A stretch of DNA of 64,000 nt from Coccinella septempunctata (lineage: Eukaryota > Arthropoda > Insecta > Coleoptera > Coccinellidae): NCBI RefSeq assembly GCF_907165205.1, contig NC_058195.1:13082001-13146000 (forward strand). Reading direction: 5' to 3'. The notes beneath the pieces are model-generated. The model was given only the letters and a program-made list of their open reading frames with translations. It did not search any database and was not told the DNA's origin. Each line of letters begins with the position of its first letter. Within the stretch, counting starts at the first letter, position 1. Positions 12,747 to 24,824 of this stretch are shown in pieces. The translations under genes were made by a program, and so were the position numbers.

Positions 12747-13695
12747 TCAAATTTTGAAATAAAACTTGAAATCTCACTTGAAACTCGGAAATTCTGACTT
12801 GAAACTCCAAAATTCTGACTTGAAACTCTGAAATTCCGACTTGAAACATTTAAATTCCAACTCGAAAAATTTCGATTTGAAACTGGGAAATTCCAACTTG
12901 AAATTAGTAAATTTCGATTAGAAAGTCAAAATTCCGACCTAACACTAGGAAATTCCGACCTTAAATTCGAATCGAAGCTGCGAAATTCTGACTTGAAACC
13001 AGTAAACACTGAAATTCCGACTCGAAACATGAAAACATTGACTTGAAATTCGGAAACTCCAATTTGAAACTCGAAAATTCCGACTTGAAACTGGGAAGCT
13101 TCGAAGTTCTGAGGTGAATCATGGAAACCGGATATTTCGACTTGAAACTTGACAACTCCGACTTGAAACTCGGACACTTCGACTTGAAACTCGGAAATTT
13201 CGACTTTAAACTCGGAAGCTCCAAAATTCTGACGTGAATCATGGAAACTCGGATATTTCGACTTGAAACTTGACAACTCCGACTGGAAACTCGGACACTA
13301 CGACTTGAAACTCGAAAATTCCGACTTTAAACTCGGAAGCTCCGAAATTCTGACGTGAATCATGGAAACTCGGATATTTCGACCTGAAACTTGACAACTC
13401 CGACTTGAAACTCGGACACTACGACTTGAAACTCGGAAATTTCGACAAGAAACTCGGAAACTCCGAAATTCTGACGTGAAACATGAAAACTCGGATATTT
13501 AGACTTGAAACATGGGAACATGGACTTAAAACTCCGACTTGAAACCACAAAATTCCCACTAGAATCTCGGATATTTCGACTTGAAACTAGGAAACTCCGA
13601 AATTCTGACGTGAATCGTAAAAACTCGAAAATTTGGAATTGGAACATGGAAGCATCGACTTGAATCAAGGAAACTCCGACTTGAAACTCGGAAAT
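12747..13695. repeat. Minisatellite with about 120-bp higher-order repeat
   Basis: A basic unit of roughly 18-21 bp (like ACTTGAAACTCGGAAATTCC) is repeated about 45 times with divergence. A marker segment, TTCTGACGTGAATCATGG, recurs at about 13106, 13226, 13347, 13468 and 13600, giving a higher-order period of 120-132 bp. Open frames across it merely translate the repeat (F-x-S/V-E-F-x). Confidence 0.8.
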
Positions 13696-13740
13696 ATCGC
13701 AAAATTTAGTTGTTTGTCTGTGGTATCGATGGGGATGTTC

Positions 13741-13760
13741 AATACCTGGATGGGGGACCG
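13741..13760 (+). ncRNA. 5S rRNA-like fragment (box C region)
   Basis: AATACCTGGATGGGGGACCG resembles the internal promoter of 5S rRNA (TACTTxGATGGGGGACCG). Flanking sequence does not extend the match, so it is at most a remnant, for example from a 5S-derived SINE. Confidence 0.3.
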
Positions 13761-14500
13761 AGCTGGTTATCAACTCGAAGAAACGCGTAAAAGCTCCTGA
13801 CTCAGGTCGGTGCTTTCTCGCCTTAGATTCATTCTTCGCATGAATCAGGATTATCAATATTCGATAGACAATCTCCTAAACGTCATAAAAGGTAGTATAA
13901 CCTGTCCAGTACACTCGCTGATAATAACGCAGATTTCTAATCGTCCCCAAATAGCCGAACATCCTGCGTAGCCGCACAACTATAAACAAATCATCCCCGT
14001 AAAACCAATCTTATCGTCTTGGACATCCTGTGCGTCACACCGTCATCGGATAATATAAAATTGGCGGATTTGTAGAAAAGAGCGTCGCTAGAGGCTAGAG
14101 GTTGGTCGTTTTGGAATACCTGGTGGCGCCCACGAACGGCGCCAGCACTCGTTATTCAGTTATTTGCCGGACGAGTTACACAAGGTACAACATCATTTTA
14201 TCTGAGGATTGTCTGCCATAGGATGGTACCGGGATAGTGGAGCAACGCTAACACGCGATGAAAATTGCAAGAACTGGTCTAGGCGAGATTATACCAGGGA
14301 GGATTCTCGTCCTGGTTTGGTTTCGGCGCGATATAATATTTCGCGGAAAAATTTAGAAGAAATTTTATATACGCAATATACAAGAGCAACAATTGATGAG
14401 GATCACTGACCTTCCATCAATTTAAACAGATCAGCAAATGAAGTGGGAATTGCCCAAATTTGACAAACTATAACTTCTACATTACTTTGATAATGTTGTA

Positions 14501-16044
14501 GTTGGGGAGCCCAAGAGGGAAATTCGGGATTTACTCGAGCGTGTCAGATTAATACAAGGGGAAAAGATACCTTGGACCCTGTAGAGTACCTCTACCAAAA
14601 ATTAGACCTGTATATAAGGGGAATTGTCTAGGACAGCCTCTCAGAAAAGTAAAAAAATACGATCGTTGTCCATACTCGAGCATGTCAGATTAAGATATAT
14701 TGGTTAAATACATGTTGAACAGTATATATTCTCTTAATCTGACAATTTGAGCGTGTGGGAGGGCGCCAAACTTGAAAAGAAAGACGAGAGTACATTATCG
14801 AGCGCAGTGGCTTTTTTTCTTAATTCGAAGATAATGATTCAAGAATAAATTAAAAAATATCATTTGACAGTTTCAGCAAGCCGAAACAATAAAAATTGGC
14901 CCTTAAGGTCAAAAAACCAGTTTTTTCGAATAATCTTCTCTCCTGGGCTTCAAATTTTTTTCGCTTCCATTATCAAAATTGTAGAGCAAAACATTTTCTA
15001 CAAATTTTGTCCGAAGCAATTTTTTTCACGTTTGAACGTTTTTGAGATATATGGCGATGAATGTACATTAGACTGGGTTCCTACATTGACCTTGGCCTTT
15101 CGCATGTGTGGCTAAGCTCCTCGCCCTTAAAACTCTCTAGCTCGAAAACGGTTAAGGACCTGAGAATTTGCTTCAGACAAAAGTTGTATGGAATTTCATT
15201 GTCTACAACTTTTATAATGAATACAGAAACGATTAAAGGTACAGGAAGGGAGATATTTCAAAAAAATGCCTTTTTATCATTTTCAAGCTGTCAGATTAAG
15301 AAAACCAGCTCCTGATTAGTGTCAGATTAATGGCTCAACACGTCTGCAACGCCGAGATTAACCATCTGTATGAAAATCTGACACGCTCGAGTATGTACAA
15401 GTAACAACTTTTTTTTACATTTTCAAAGGACCGCTGTGACCTTGCGTCACGTCCGAATTGTCAGTCTCTTAAAAAGTAGCTTCCTTTGGGTCCAATTAAC
15501 ATATCCTCTAAAAATCTGACAGGCTCGAAAACATATTTTGTTTTACCATTTTCAACTCTTCCATACGGCCAGCCCCACCACGCAAACTGTCAGATTAACA
15601 TGAATTTATTATCAGAGACACGTAGTGCATATACAGTATCTTAATTAATAGAGTAATTTTGGAATGACTGTCTTGATTAGTTTGTCTGATTTGTCCAAAT
15701 ATATTGTGTACAATCGTTATATACTAAATTGTTTGTTTTTAACTTATTGACACCCCATGTAAAAAATTGATGGGTTAAAAATTATTCACATTTTGTATTT
15801 TTGTTTGACATTTGTATTCTTGTGAATAATAAATAAATAAATAATCTAGGACGCTCGAGTATGTACACCTGACGATTTCTTTTTACATCTTTAAAAACCT
15901 GCAGACGCTTTTCCCACCGATGAACCATAGTAGAACCATATACAGAGACTCTCTGTCTCTGATTTCTACCATCTAATCTTCAAAATCCAGTAGGTCTCTA
16001 CGACGCTCGAGTAAATCCCGATTTAGCATCGTCGGCTCCCCAAC
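14501..16044. mobile_element. Fold-back element family C, copy 2, with LINE-tail insertion
   Basis: GTTGGGGAGCC to GGCTCCCCAAC, same orientation and layout as 8987-10428. It is interrupted at about 15641-15845 by a LINE 3' tail; without that insert it is about 1.34 kb. Confidence 0.75.
15641..15845 (+). mobile_element. LINE 3' tail inserted in family C copy 2
   Basis: About 205 bp of non-coding tail with TTGACACCCCATGTA, TTGATGGG and terminal AATAAATAAATAAATAA. It matches the 3' end of the LINE at 30425-30510 (TTGACACCTCATATA, TTGATGGG, GATAAATAAAT). The family C sequence resumes on either side. Confidence 0.65.
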
Positions 16045-17163
16045 TATTAGACCTAAACCCCGAGAAGCTAAGCATTAAGCATTATCCTTCGCCCATATGC
16101 CACACAGGGTGTGACTGTAAGGCAAATTTTCGTTTTTTGCCATGATTTTTATGCCACCATCTGCAGCCCTCTACAGTTGATCAACTTCAGAGGCAAGAGT
16201 TCGATAAAGTCAAAAAAGATAACGATAAAAACAACTTATGTCCCAGACAGGTATCCCAGTTTTTGCTGAAAGAACACATGCTCCAGAAACTTAACAAAAG
16301 CCAAGAATGAAGAGAAAATTGTACGTGATCCCTGTAATTGTTGAGCAGTGTGAAAAATACCAGATATAGTTCTGCGAAAAAATACTGGTTATAACACTAT
16401 AGACCTTGTTTCGTAAATCATGCGAAAAAATTGAACTATTATGTCCTTAAGGGTGACATTTAATAGTATTTCCTGGATTGCGTTATCAAGGAACGAATTT
16501 GTGCAATTGATCTTGGTCAAATACACAAATTAAAGTAATAAAGAAGAAAATGCTTGGAATATTCACATGAGATCACTCTGATTGATAGATCTCGCAGTCA
16601 GACCTTCAACGGAAACATCCTTCAACTGTAAAGATGATTTATTTTAGGTGTGTAGATTCGATTCATCAGGAATAACCATGAATTCTTTGCAATAACAGAA
16701 ATTCAACAGTTATTATCTATGACGAATTGACACATCATCAACAAACACTTTGAACTATTCCGTGAAAACATCAGGCGAGAACATAATAGCTTTTTGATAA
16801 TTTTAGGAAAACGAGGATAATATTCTGCGAATTGCACATGAACGATAATTACTTCAACATCCACTGGCGTTTTTTATCCACTATTCAATATTTCCATAAC
16901 GGAAAATATAATTCTAAAATTGGCACGAAGTATAACTTTTATAATCACTTAAAGTTGTTTTCGTATGGTTTTTAAACGCCAAGGGGAAGTCATACCTTGT
17001 GAATCACCATTCAAAAACTGCATTCACTTTCATTTTCACTTACAAACTACTGAGTAATCACAAAAACACACATTTCTGGAGAAAATGAAGAGGCTCTAAC
17101 TCCTCAGGGTTGCATTCAATCTGCATATATAAAACAGCTAGTCCAGACAAAATATACATTCTG

Positions 17164-18373
17164 GTTGGGAAGCCAGAATTTGGGATTTACTCGAGCGTGT
17201 CAGATTAATATAAGGGAAGATACCTTGGACCCTGCAGAGTACCTCTAACAAAAATTAGATCTGTATATAGGGGGAGTTGTCTAGGACAGCCTGTCAGAAT
17301 AGTAAAAAACGATCATTGTACCTATATACAATTAACAATTAATACAATTAAGGCATGACAAAAATGTGTGGGAGGGCGCCAAACTTGCAAAAAAAAAAAG
17401 TCATGTGTACATTCTCGAGCGCGGTGACTTTTTTCTTATCTTGAAGCTAATGATTCAAGAATAACGAAAAAATATAATCTGTTTTACCAAGCCGAAACAA
17501 TATTATAAAAATTAGCCATAAAGGTCAAAAAATCAGTTTTTTCGAATTATTTTCTCTCCGAGGCTTCAAACTGTTTTCGCATTCATTATAAAAGTTGTAG
17601 AGCATAAAATTTTCTACAAATTCTGTCCGAAGCAATTTCTTCTACGTTTGAACGTTTTTGAGATATATGGCGATGAATGTACATTAGACTGGGTTTATAC
17701 ATTGACCTTGGCCTTTCGCACGTGTGGCTAAGCTCCTCGCCTTTATCGCCCTCTAACTCGAAAACGGTTAAGAGTATGGAAAATTGTTTCAGACAAAAGT
17801 TGTATAGAATTTTATTATCTACAACATTCATAATGAATACAGAAACGATTAGAGGTACAGGAAGGGTGATATTAAAAAAAAAATCTTTGTAGTCGTCTTC
17901 AAACTGTCAGATTAAGAAAACCTAGCCATATTAGTATCAGATTAATGGGTCAACACGTCTGCAACACCGAAATCAACCATCTGTATAAAAATCTGACACG
18001 CTCTAGTATGTACAAGTAACAATTTTTTTTGCGTCCTTGCGTCAGTCCCTTGAAAAATAGCTTCCTTAAGGTCCAATTAATATATCCTCTAAAATTTGAC
18101 ACGCTCGAACAAATTTTTTTTTACGTACGGCCAGAACCACTCCGCAAACTGACAGATTAACATGAATGTATTATCGGAGACATGTAGGGCATATACAGTA
18201 TCTTAATCTGACACGCTCGATATTTTTTTACATCTTTGAGAACTTGCTTTCACCACCGCTGAAAGTGCATGGATAATAGAACTATTTTTTCTTTCCTCCT
18301 TCTTATCTTCAAAATCCAGTAGGTCACCACATCGCTCGAGTAAATCCCGATTTAGAATCGTCGGCTCCCCAAC
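17164..18373. mobile_element. Fold-back element family C, copy 3
   Basis: About 1.2 kb, GTTGGGAAGCC to GGCTCCCCAAC, same orientation as the other two copies, with several internal deletions. It shares GGGATTTACTCGAGCGTG, the AAAAGTTGTAGAGCATAAAAT segment and TCTGACACGCTC modules. Confidence 0.7.
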
Positions 18374-19119
18374 AATTTCAATTTCATTTTGGTTTGAAAT
18401 TCTGAGAGCTATACACAAAGTCACAAAATTTCACTTAGGTTTACTAAGCTAAGATCTATTTTTCTTCTAACTGAATTTTGAGCCGAATCTTTTACGTTGT
18501 GGATAACTAATGGAATCTGGTTTCCATACATAATTTTCAATTCCATTCTGGAGTTTTAGTAAAACTGCCAGTTCTAATAGAAACATCTTCCCATTAAGGG
18601 GTCAACAGTTCTTTCCTACTCTCGTTCAGAATCTGCAAACCAAAGAATCGGAATCCGCGCCGAAATACGGTACTCCAAAGAATCGCCTCCAATCATTATC
18701 ATAATAACAATCAATCAAACGGACTCTGGGAATAACGACATCTTTTTATCATTAAAGGAAGACGTTCGAACATATATTGATACCGGATAACTGTTTATCG
18801 ATTTTGACGTTTTACAGTTATTCTGGATCGTTTTGCAGTTTCCTTTCGTCTCTGATCTCGCTACCGAATTGGGAAAAACCGACAGAATTTCGCGTATGGT
18901 AAATAAGTCGGCCGATCTAAGTCTTCCGCCGAACGGTCAAGGGGTCAAGGCCATGCCGAATTAGCGGTAGCGATCTAGGCAAAAAGAGCTGTTTTGCATA
19001 ATTATGGCGCTATGAGATATACGAGGTTTCGACAACGTTGATGTACACCGAGGTTCATTGAGACCGAAAAAAAAATTCCGAAACAAATTAATTTTTTTCT
19101 ACAAGTGTGCGCGTTCAAC

Positions 19120-19248
19120 CTTTTTCCCGCACGCATTTCAAGTTGCAAAGAGTCACTTTTCCAAAACGTGCGGGAAAAACGCCTGCTATTTCTTTCCCGC
19201 ACGCATTTGCGTGCGGGAATGGATTAGCAGGGGTTTTTCCCGCACGCA
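19120..19248. repeat. GC-rich CCCGCACGC palindrome cluster
   Basis: CCCGCACGCA occurs in both orientations several times. One site (19196-19217) is a perfect 22-bp palindrome, CCCGCACGCA-TT-TGCGTGCGGG; another pair (about 19125 and 19170) forms a larger hairpin. CpG-rich against an AT-rich background. Confidence 0.65.
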
Positions 19249-19442
19249 AATCTTATAGAATAAATTAAATTCTATCATGTCTCTATGCACCGAACGTCAA
19301 CGATGAGTAACCCATGGTAACGACATGCAGAATTACGTCTGTCATTTTATATGAATTAATCAAATGAGATATGATCTGTATCGTGCAATTGATATATTTA
19401 TATATTTCAAGCGCTTGTAGAAAAAATATTGTTCCTAACTCT

Positions 19443-19541
19443 TGCGGAAAGTGTCTTGCCCGCACTCAACTGCTTACCCGAACTCTGCTTCGCATCGTTC
19501 GGGCAACGGCAGTTTCGTGCGGGCAAGTATCACTTTCCGCA
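19443..19541. repeat. GC-rich 99-bp hairpin
   Basis: TGCGGAAAGTG and CACTTTCCGCA at the ends, TTGCCCGCAC and GTGCGGGCAA further in, CCCGAAC and GTTCGGG near the centre: an almost continuous stem. It shares CCCGCAC with the cluster 200 bp to the left, so both may be parts of one fold-back element. Confidence 0.65.
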
Positions 19542-20015
19542 CTTGATAGGAAAATAACTATTACAAAATCCGTAATTGAACTAAAATCAAAATCATGTGA
19601 TATTCACATTTTCATATGACTACTTACACTGCCTGAAGATGCTACAACTCAGTTCAGTGAAAATCATTTGATTCCATTTTTATTTTTTTATATTTTAACA
19701 CATAAAGGGTGTCCGCGCCATGGGGCAGAGGTCGATAACTCTAATTCTATTAACATTACAAAAAAGAGTTTCAAATAAAACTTTCCTCTTTTCAAATAGA
19801 GCATCTCCTAAAACTATTTAGAACTATGCAAAGTGTTTCGTTTTTTCAGCACAGCTATCAACTTCGTTATTTTAAATGTAACACCCTATATATTTTTACA
19901 TTTTTGAATTCCTAGTTAAATTTGAATATAAGATTGATAACATAACTATGTCTGAATTCTCAACGGTTTTCGAGAAATTTTACTTTTAATTGATATTTAT
20001 GACATGAAGGACTAT

Positions 20016-20725
20016 ACAGGGTGTTTCCTAATTGAATGTCAATATTTATTGGGGTGATTTTTGGGCCCATTTTAAGAAGAAAACTTCATATGAACATATG
20101 TCCTAAACGTCTTTCCTTTTGAGATACAGGCTGGTATTATTTAGACAGTCAGTGGCACGCCACTGACATGAGCAGATTTGATTTCTTGAATTTTTTTAGT
20201 CCGACTCACGGGTTTCACCTAAAAAATTGAATTTACGTATGTCTTTGCATGGTGATATTGTCATATGTATGTATTAAGGATATTGTTGTGATCATGCAGA
20301 GAAACAGTTCTTTTTAAGCGGAAACCATGAATCGGATTAAAAAGTTAAGTGATCAATTTTGGTAATAAATGATTGGGAATTTCAAAAATAATTTTTATTT
20401 CATTACAAATCTGTGGCGTACCATCAATGTCTGCCAAAATAGGCAGGTAAAATTACGTACGAACGCCACTGGTGGAGATTAAGAAAAAAGTGATACATTA
20501 AAAAATGCCTCTCGATTCATATTCTACATGTATGTAAAATTTCATTGAAATATTTGAAGTGGTATTGTAGATATTGATAATAAATGATTCATTTTTGAAA
20601 ACTTTACCACCCTGTATCTCAAATGGTAAGACGTTTAGAACATATGTTCATATGAAATTTTTTTCTTGAAATGGGCCCAAAAACCACCCCCATAAATATT
20701 GACATTCAATTAGAAAACACCCTGT
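20016..20725. mobile_element. Inverted-repeat element (ACAGGGTGTTT family)
   Basis: 710 bp with terminal inverted repeats of about 100-130 bp (ACAGGGTGTTTCCTAATTG and CAATTAGAAAACACCCTGT), flanked by TAT/ATA. Mirrored interior landmarks include GGGCCCA, CATATGAACATATG and the GATACAGG/CCTGTATC pair. No transposase. Confidence 0.8.
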
Positions 20726-21027
20726 ATAGCTCCGTCCCTATTCTATGTAATTGATTCAAATTTGTGTCTAGTCAATAAATGGAACACTAAAAACTTTTTT
20801 TTAAATAACCATATTATACACATGGTCCACGAAAACGTAGATTCATTATCAAAACATAAATTCATCAAAATGTTCATTTTTGTAAATGGCAAACCATATT
20901 TTCTTTCTGTTCATTATTGAAAACAACTAAAAGCGAAAAAAAAATTTAAATAATGAACAGAAAAAAAAATGTATTCTCTCCATTTTCCGCATGTTCTTTT
21001 TCAACCAGAAAATTTCTTGAATTAACG

Positions 21028-21278
21028 CCCACTTGCTGGAAAGTAGTTCGTTAAAATTTAATGCTCCATTATTCCCTTCAAAAATAACATTTAATTGATG
21101 TGGCCGATACTTGTTGAACATAAAACAGATTAGCTATAAGTTTTCAAACTACGACACGTGTTTCGCTATCAGAATAGCATCTTCAGGTGGGTGAAAATCT
21201 TATAAACTGTTATTAAAAACATAACAGTTTTAAATTTTAATGGGGCATTGAATCTTAATGGACCTTCCTGCAACTGGG
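21028..21278. mobile_element. Small MITE family B, copy 1, split by another insert
   Basis: Left end like CCCACTTGCTGGAAAG, right end GGACCTTCCTGCAACTGGG, as in the intact copy at 52400-52527. The family sequence is interrupted between CAAAAATAACAT (21090) and AACAGTTTTAAATTTT (21223). Confidence 0.6.
21091..21222 (-). mobile_element. 132-bp insert carrying a hammerhead-ribozyme-like motif
   Basis: Inserted in MITE family B with a possible AACAT duplication. The minus strand at 21190-21149 reads CTGAAGA (fits hammerhead core CUGANGA), then stem GCTAT/ATAGC with a TCTG loop, then GAAA, then AC-ACGT-GT closing a very short stem III, then C (the usual cleavage site). One extra U precedes stem II and stem I pairing is weak. 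Such minimal hammerheads are known from Penelope-like elements. Confidence 0.5.
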
Positions 21279-21366
21279 ACTTAGAGTGGAAGTATAGAGA
21301 AAGTGCTTGTTGTTATCATGCTGAGAACCATCTTCATATGTATTTTAGAATCACTTTTAAGTCTGT

Positions 21367-22133
21367 ACAGGGTGGGCAAAATTGGTGATACCTGAATTAC
21401 AACTTTTTTAACCCAACGAGATAGAGGAAAATGCATGCCACATTACGGTCGTCTTTTTTCGAGAAACTAATAATGCCATCAACTGCATTACTCTATCTTC
21501 TTTTGTTTTCGAGTCATAGGTCAAAATTGAAATTTCAACTTCGGTCATTATCTCCGTTTCTGTTTGTGCTAGGATGTTGAAAAGAAAACATTATACAGAC
21601 ACTTTTTTGATAGCAATCCAGTGGCGTACTATGATTTTTTCCAACAGGTATATTTGCTGAGCTATAACATAAAGATGTATTTTTTCTTATGGAAACAGTA
21701 GTTTAAAATGACTTAGAAAGACTGAGAGTGATGTTATAATATATTTCTGCAACGGCAAAAAAATGGCGATTCTTTTTAGGTCATTTAAAATTACTGTTTC
21801 CATAAGAAAAAACACAACTTTATGTTATAGCTCAGCAAATAAACCTGTAGGAAGAAATCATTGTACGTCACTGGATTGCAATCAAAAAAGTGTCTGTATA
21901 ATGTCTTCATTTCAACATCCTAGCACAAACAGAAACGGAGATAATGACCAAAGTTGAAATCGCCCAAATTTAAATTTTGGCCTATAACTCAAAAACAAAA
22001 GAAGATGGAGGAATGCAGTTGATGGCATTATTAGTTTATCGAAAAAAGACGACATGAATGGTACATTCATTTTTCTCTTCCTCGTTGGGTTAAAAAGTTG
22101 TAGTTCAGGTATCACCAATTTTGCCCACCCTGT
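21367..22133. mobile_element. 767-bp near-complete palindromic element
   Basis: ACAGGGTGGGCAAAATTGGTG at the left and its inverse CACCAATTTTGCCCACCCTGT at the right, flanked by TA. The arms run about 370 bp each, nearly to the centre (for example TTATGTTATAGCTCAGCAAAT at about 21820 mirrors 21650-21672). Transcripts would fold into a long hairpin. No coding content. Confidence 0.85.
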
Positions 22134-23414
22134 ATACTGAAAATCCATAATGATCCCTTCAGCCTCTTCTTTTTCTCTGACTAAATTCCATAAAATATTA
22201 TCGGAATTCTTCTAAATTTCAAGATAAATGGACGAATGGAAGTGGGCCAAATTCGGTAGCTTGATTTGACCTACAACCAACATCTGCAAGTTAAATAAAA
22301 GTAATAAGTGTCCATAGAATAAACTGAACACCTATTGTATTGATCCAAATTACCCAATTTCAAATATGGAAATTCATCTCAATTTCCAACCGAGGCCGTT
22401 CATAATTCTCCTCCCAAAGTAATACAATCGAAATTAATCTAATCAATGATTGATAAACCAAATTGACATTTCCAAAGATTGCTTGATAACTATAGAAAAG
22501 TCAGGGACCGATACATTAAAATCATTGCACATCCTCCGAATCGAATTTCGTAAGGGAATATTTGTGAACAGCTCGATTTCTTTGTCGATTAGTGCTAATT
22601 GCATCCACATTCTTGTTTAGCAATGCTACTTCTGTATTGACTCTATGACAGTCTATGAGAATGAATTATTGGTACCGCTGCCCAGCAATTCGAGTTTTGA
22701 AATGAATCTTCACCTAAAGTTATTACACCTCTGATAAAGATTGAAAACTTTAGCGTCACCTAGCGAGCCGTTGAAAAAAACGGGAATATTCTGGATAGTC
22801 TACCTATGTTTTTGTGTCAATTTTTTTCTGCATCTATCAAAATTTGTGATGATGTTAGCTTATAAATAAAAATGAAGCGTTGTCATTGCAGCACATAAGA
22901 ACAGTTGAAGCGATTTTATTCATTTTTCCTTTAAAACCTTCCTCATACCTCGTACAAGGTTTCACCGGAAAAAAATCAGAAAGGTTCCCTGGTAAACTGA
23001 GAAAATCATGAAAACTAAACGAAATTTGAATTTTGCTCCAAAGTGTGTGTTGAGTGTCTACCCTCTATGGACAAGTCATTGACGCTTGCTGGAGGTTGAC
23101 AGCTAGCAAATGAATTTTATTACACCATCTCATATTGATTCAACAATATCAAACTTCAGCCTTTTGATTATCAGTTAATTGATTATTGTGGGACACTAAT
23201 TATTTTAAGTACTATATGTTATGCTTTATACTTTTCTATTCACTAAAGAATTTCGGTTGGACAATAAGTTTTGAACATTTACGTTAAAAAAACAATTAGC
23301 CTTCTGCAATTTTCCTGTGACTTGTATTCTCAATGACAATGAATATCCATGCAACTTAATTGTTGATCTCTCATTTTACTTCCAATTATCAAATATTCTC
23401 CCACCATGGTAGGA
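22134..23414. other. Intronic sequence, nothing recognised
   Basis: No gene or repeat seen. The same holds for 25206-25904, 26161-26775, 26926-27687, 27836-28679, 30516-31375 and 32279-32836. At 27000-27660 open frames on both strands overlap but none resembles a known protein. Confidence 0.4.
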
Positions 23415-24640
23415 CATGCGTCACTAGTATGGTGGACAAAAACCGAAGAGGTCACCACACGCAGCCGGATGCAGGAACTGCAAAGGCTGGCCTGTGCCAG
23501 CTATGCGCACAGCTCTTACAGCAGCGCTTGAGGCCATACTTGATCTGTCTCCCCTACACCTACATGTGAGAAAATGTAGCCCGCTGGAAGCAATAAGAAT
23601 ATCTCTCAACGAGAATCTCCTACCTGGCAACTGGGTTGGACATATGAGGATATTGAATCAACTGAACTCAAACCTCTTTGCAAAAGTATGGGATGTTATG
23701 CCAATCAACTTCGATTTCGAAAAGCCCTTTGAAACGGTCATAGCTGACCGTCCAAGTGCAATAAGTTTCGTAAATCGTTTGGACAAAAGTCATCCACGTA
23801 GTTTACTGATGGATCAAAATCAGAAAGTGGCACCGGCATTGGCGTATATGAACCTAATCTGAAGATCTCTAAACCCCTGGGAAGTGCACCCTCTATTTTA
23901 CAGACCGAGACACTGGCTGTTTACGTATGCGCTCAGGAGTGTCTTAAAATGAACCTCAAAAGGGTGCATATCTACATCACCACACTGAGGTCCCTGGAAT
24001 CACACTGCTAGAGATCTCTGACATGGGAGTGCCGTAATACCATAAAGCAATTGGCCAGATATAACAAAGTGTATGGGTACCAGGGCATTGTGTTGTAAAA
24101 GGAAATGAGAAAGCCGATGAACTTGCAAAAAAGGCATCGAGGTTAACACCTGCTGGACCTGAGCATTTCTGTGGGCTTGGAAAATACCAATAAGATAAGG
24201 CAGCGGTCCAAAAACCGCAGTTGAACAACAGAATAACTGGAGAAACACTCCTGGAGTCAGTCAAAGAAATTCGTTATGATTTCACCGACCTACACTAGAA
24301 AACTGCTTAAGCTGTAATGAGCTGAGGGTAGGGCAGCTGACAGCGGACTGTCAGCAGATGAGAATTGTAGGCTCTGTGGATCAGAAGCAGAAACAGCTGA
24401 ACACATGGTATGCAAGTTTCCAGAGCTGGCGGACCTAAGAACCACTCATATGGGAAACCGGTCCTGGGTACTCACGAGGTAACGGCCAAGGATGTTGTCG
24501 GTTTTATCAACACCTTTGACGACCCTCCTATGAATGAGTAGGATAGAGAACAAAAGATCTACATGGTCGCAGTTCCCGAAAGGCTAATGGAGCCGCAACG
24601 AGCCCGGTACAAATAATAATAAGAATAATGGTAGGACGAC
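23415..24640 (+). pseudogene. Jockey/R1-type LINE relic: polymerase C-terminus and RNase H
   Basis: MRTALTAALEAILDLSPLHLHV (from about 23497) is the linker after the polymerase of jockey-type LINEs. FTDGSKSESGTGIGVYEP (about 23802-23855) is the start of an RNase H domain with its first Asp. PGHCVVKGNEKADELAKKA (about 24082-24138) is its C-terminal motif. A Cys/His tail with AETAEHMVCKFPEL lies at about 24390-24430. Many stops and frameshifts. The 3' end is an AATAATAATAAGAATAATGG tail. Confidence 0.75.
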
Positions 24641-24824
24641 TGCCGGCAGTCTAGTGAAAAAATAAAAATGAGGAGGTAACTATAAATAGAAACTTCATGT
24701 GTATTTATAATTACACTCACTTAATAAAATACCATAAACAAATAAGATGTATAATGAGTACTGATGAGTAGATATTTTGTGTAAAGTGTAAAGATCATAA
24801 AAGACTAGACTGAGAAATTAGCGA

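Noticed and set aside
12926..13857. Several 90-165-codon minus-strand frames rich in Phe, Ser, Glu
   Set aside because: They are translations of the minisatellite in different frames.
13728..13860. Functional 5S rRNA gene
   Set aside because: Only about 20 bases resemble 5S; the rest of the molecule is absent.
19630..19670. Second hammerhead-like motif (CCTGAAGATGCTACA)
   Set aside because: Only the CTGAAGATGC part is present; stem II and the GAAA box do not line up.
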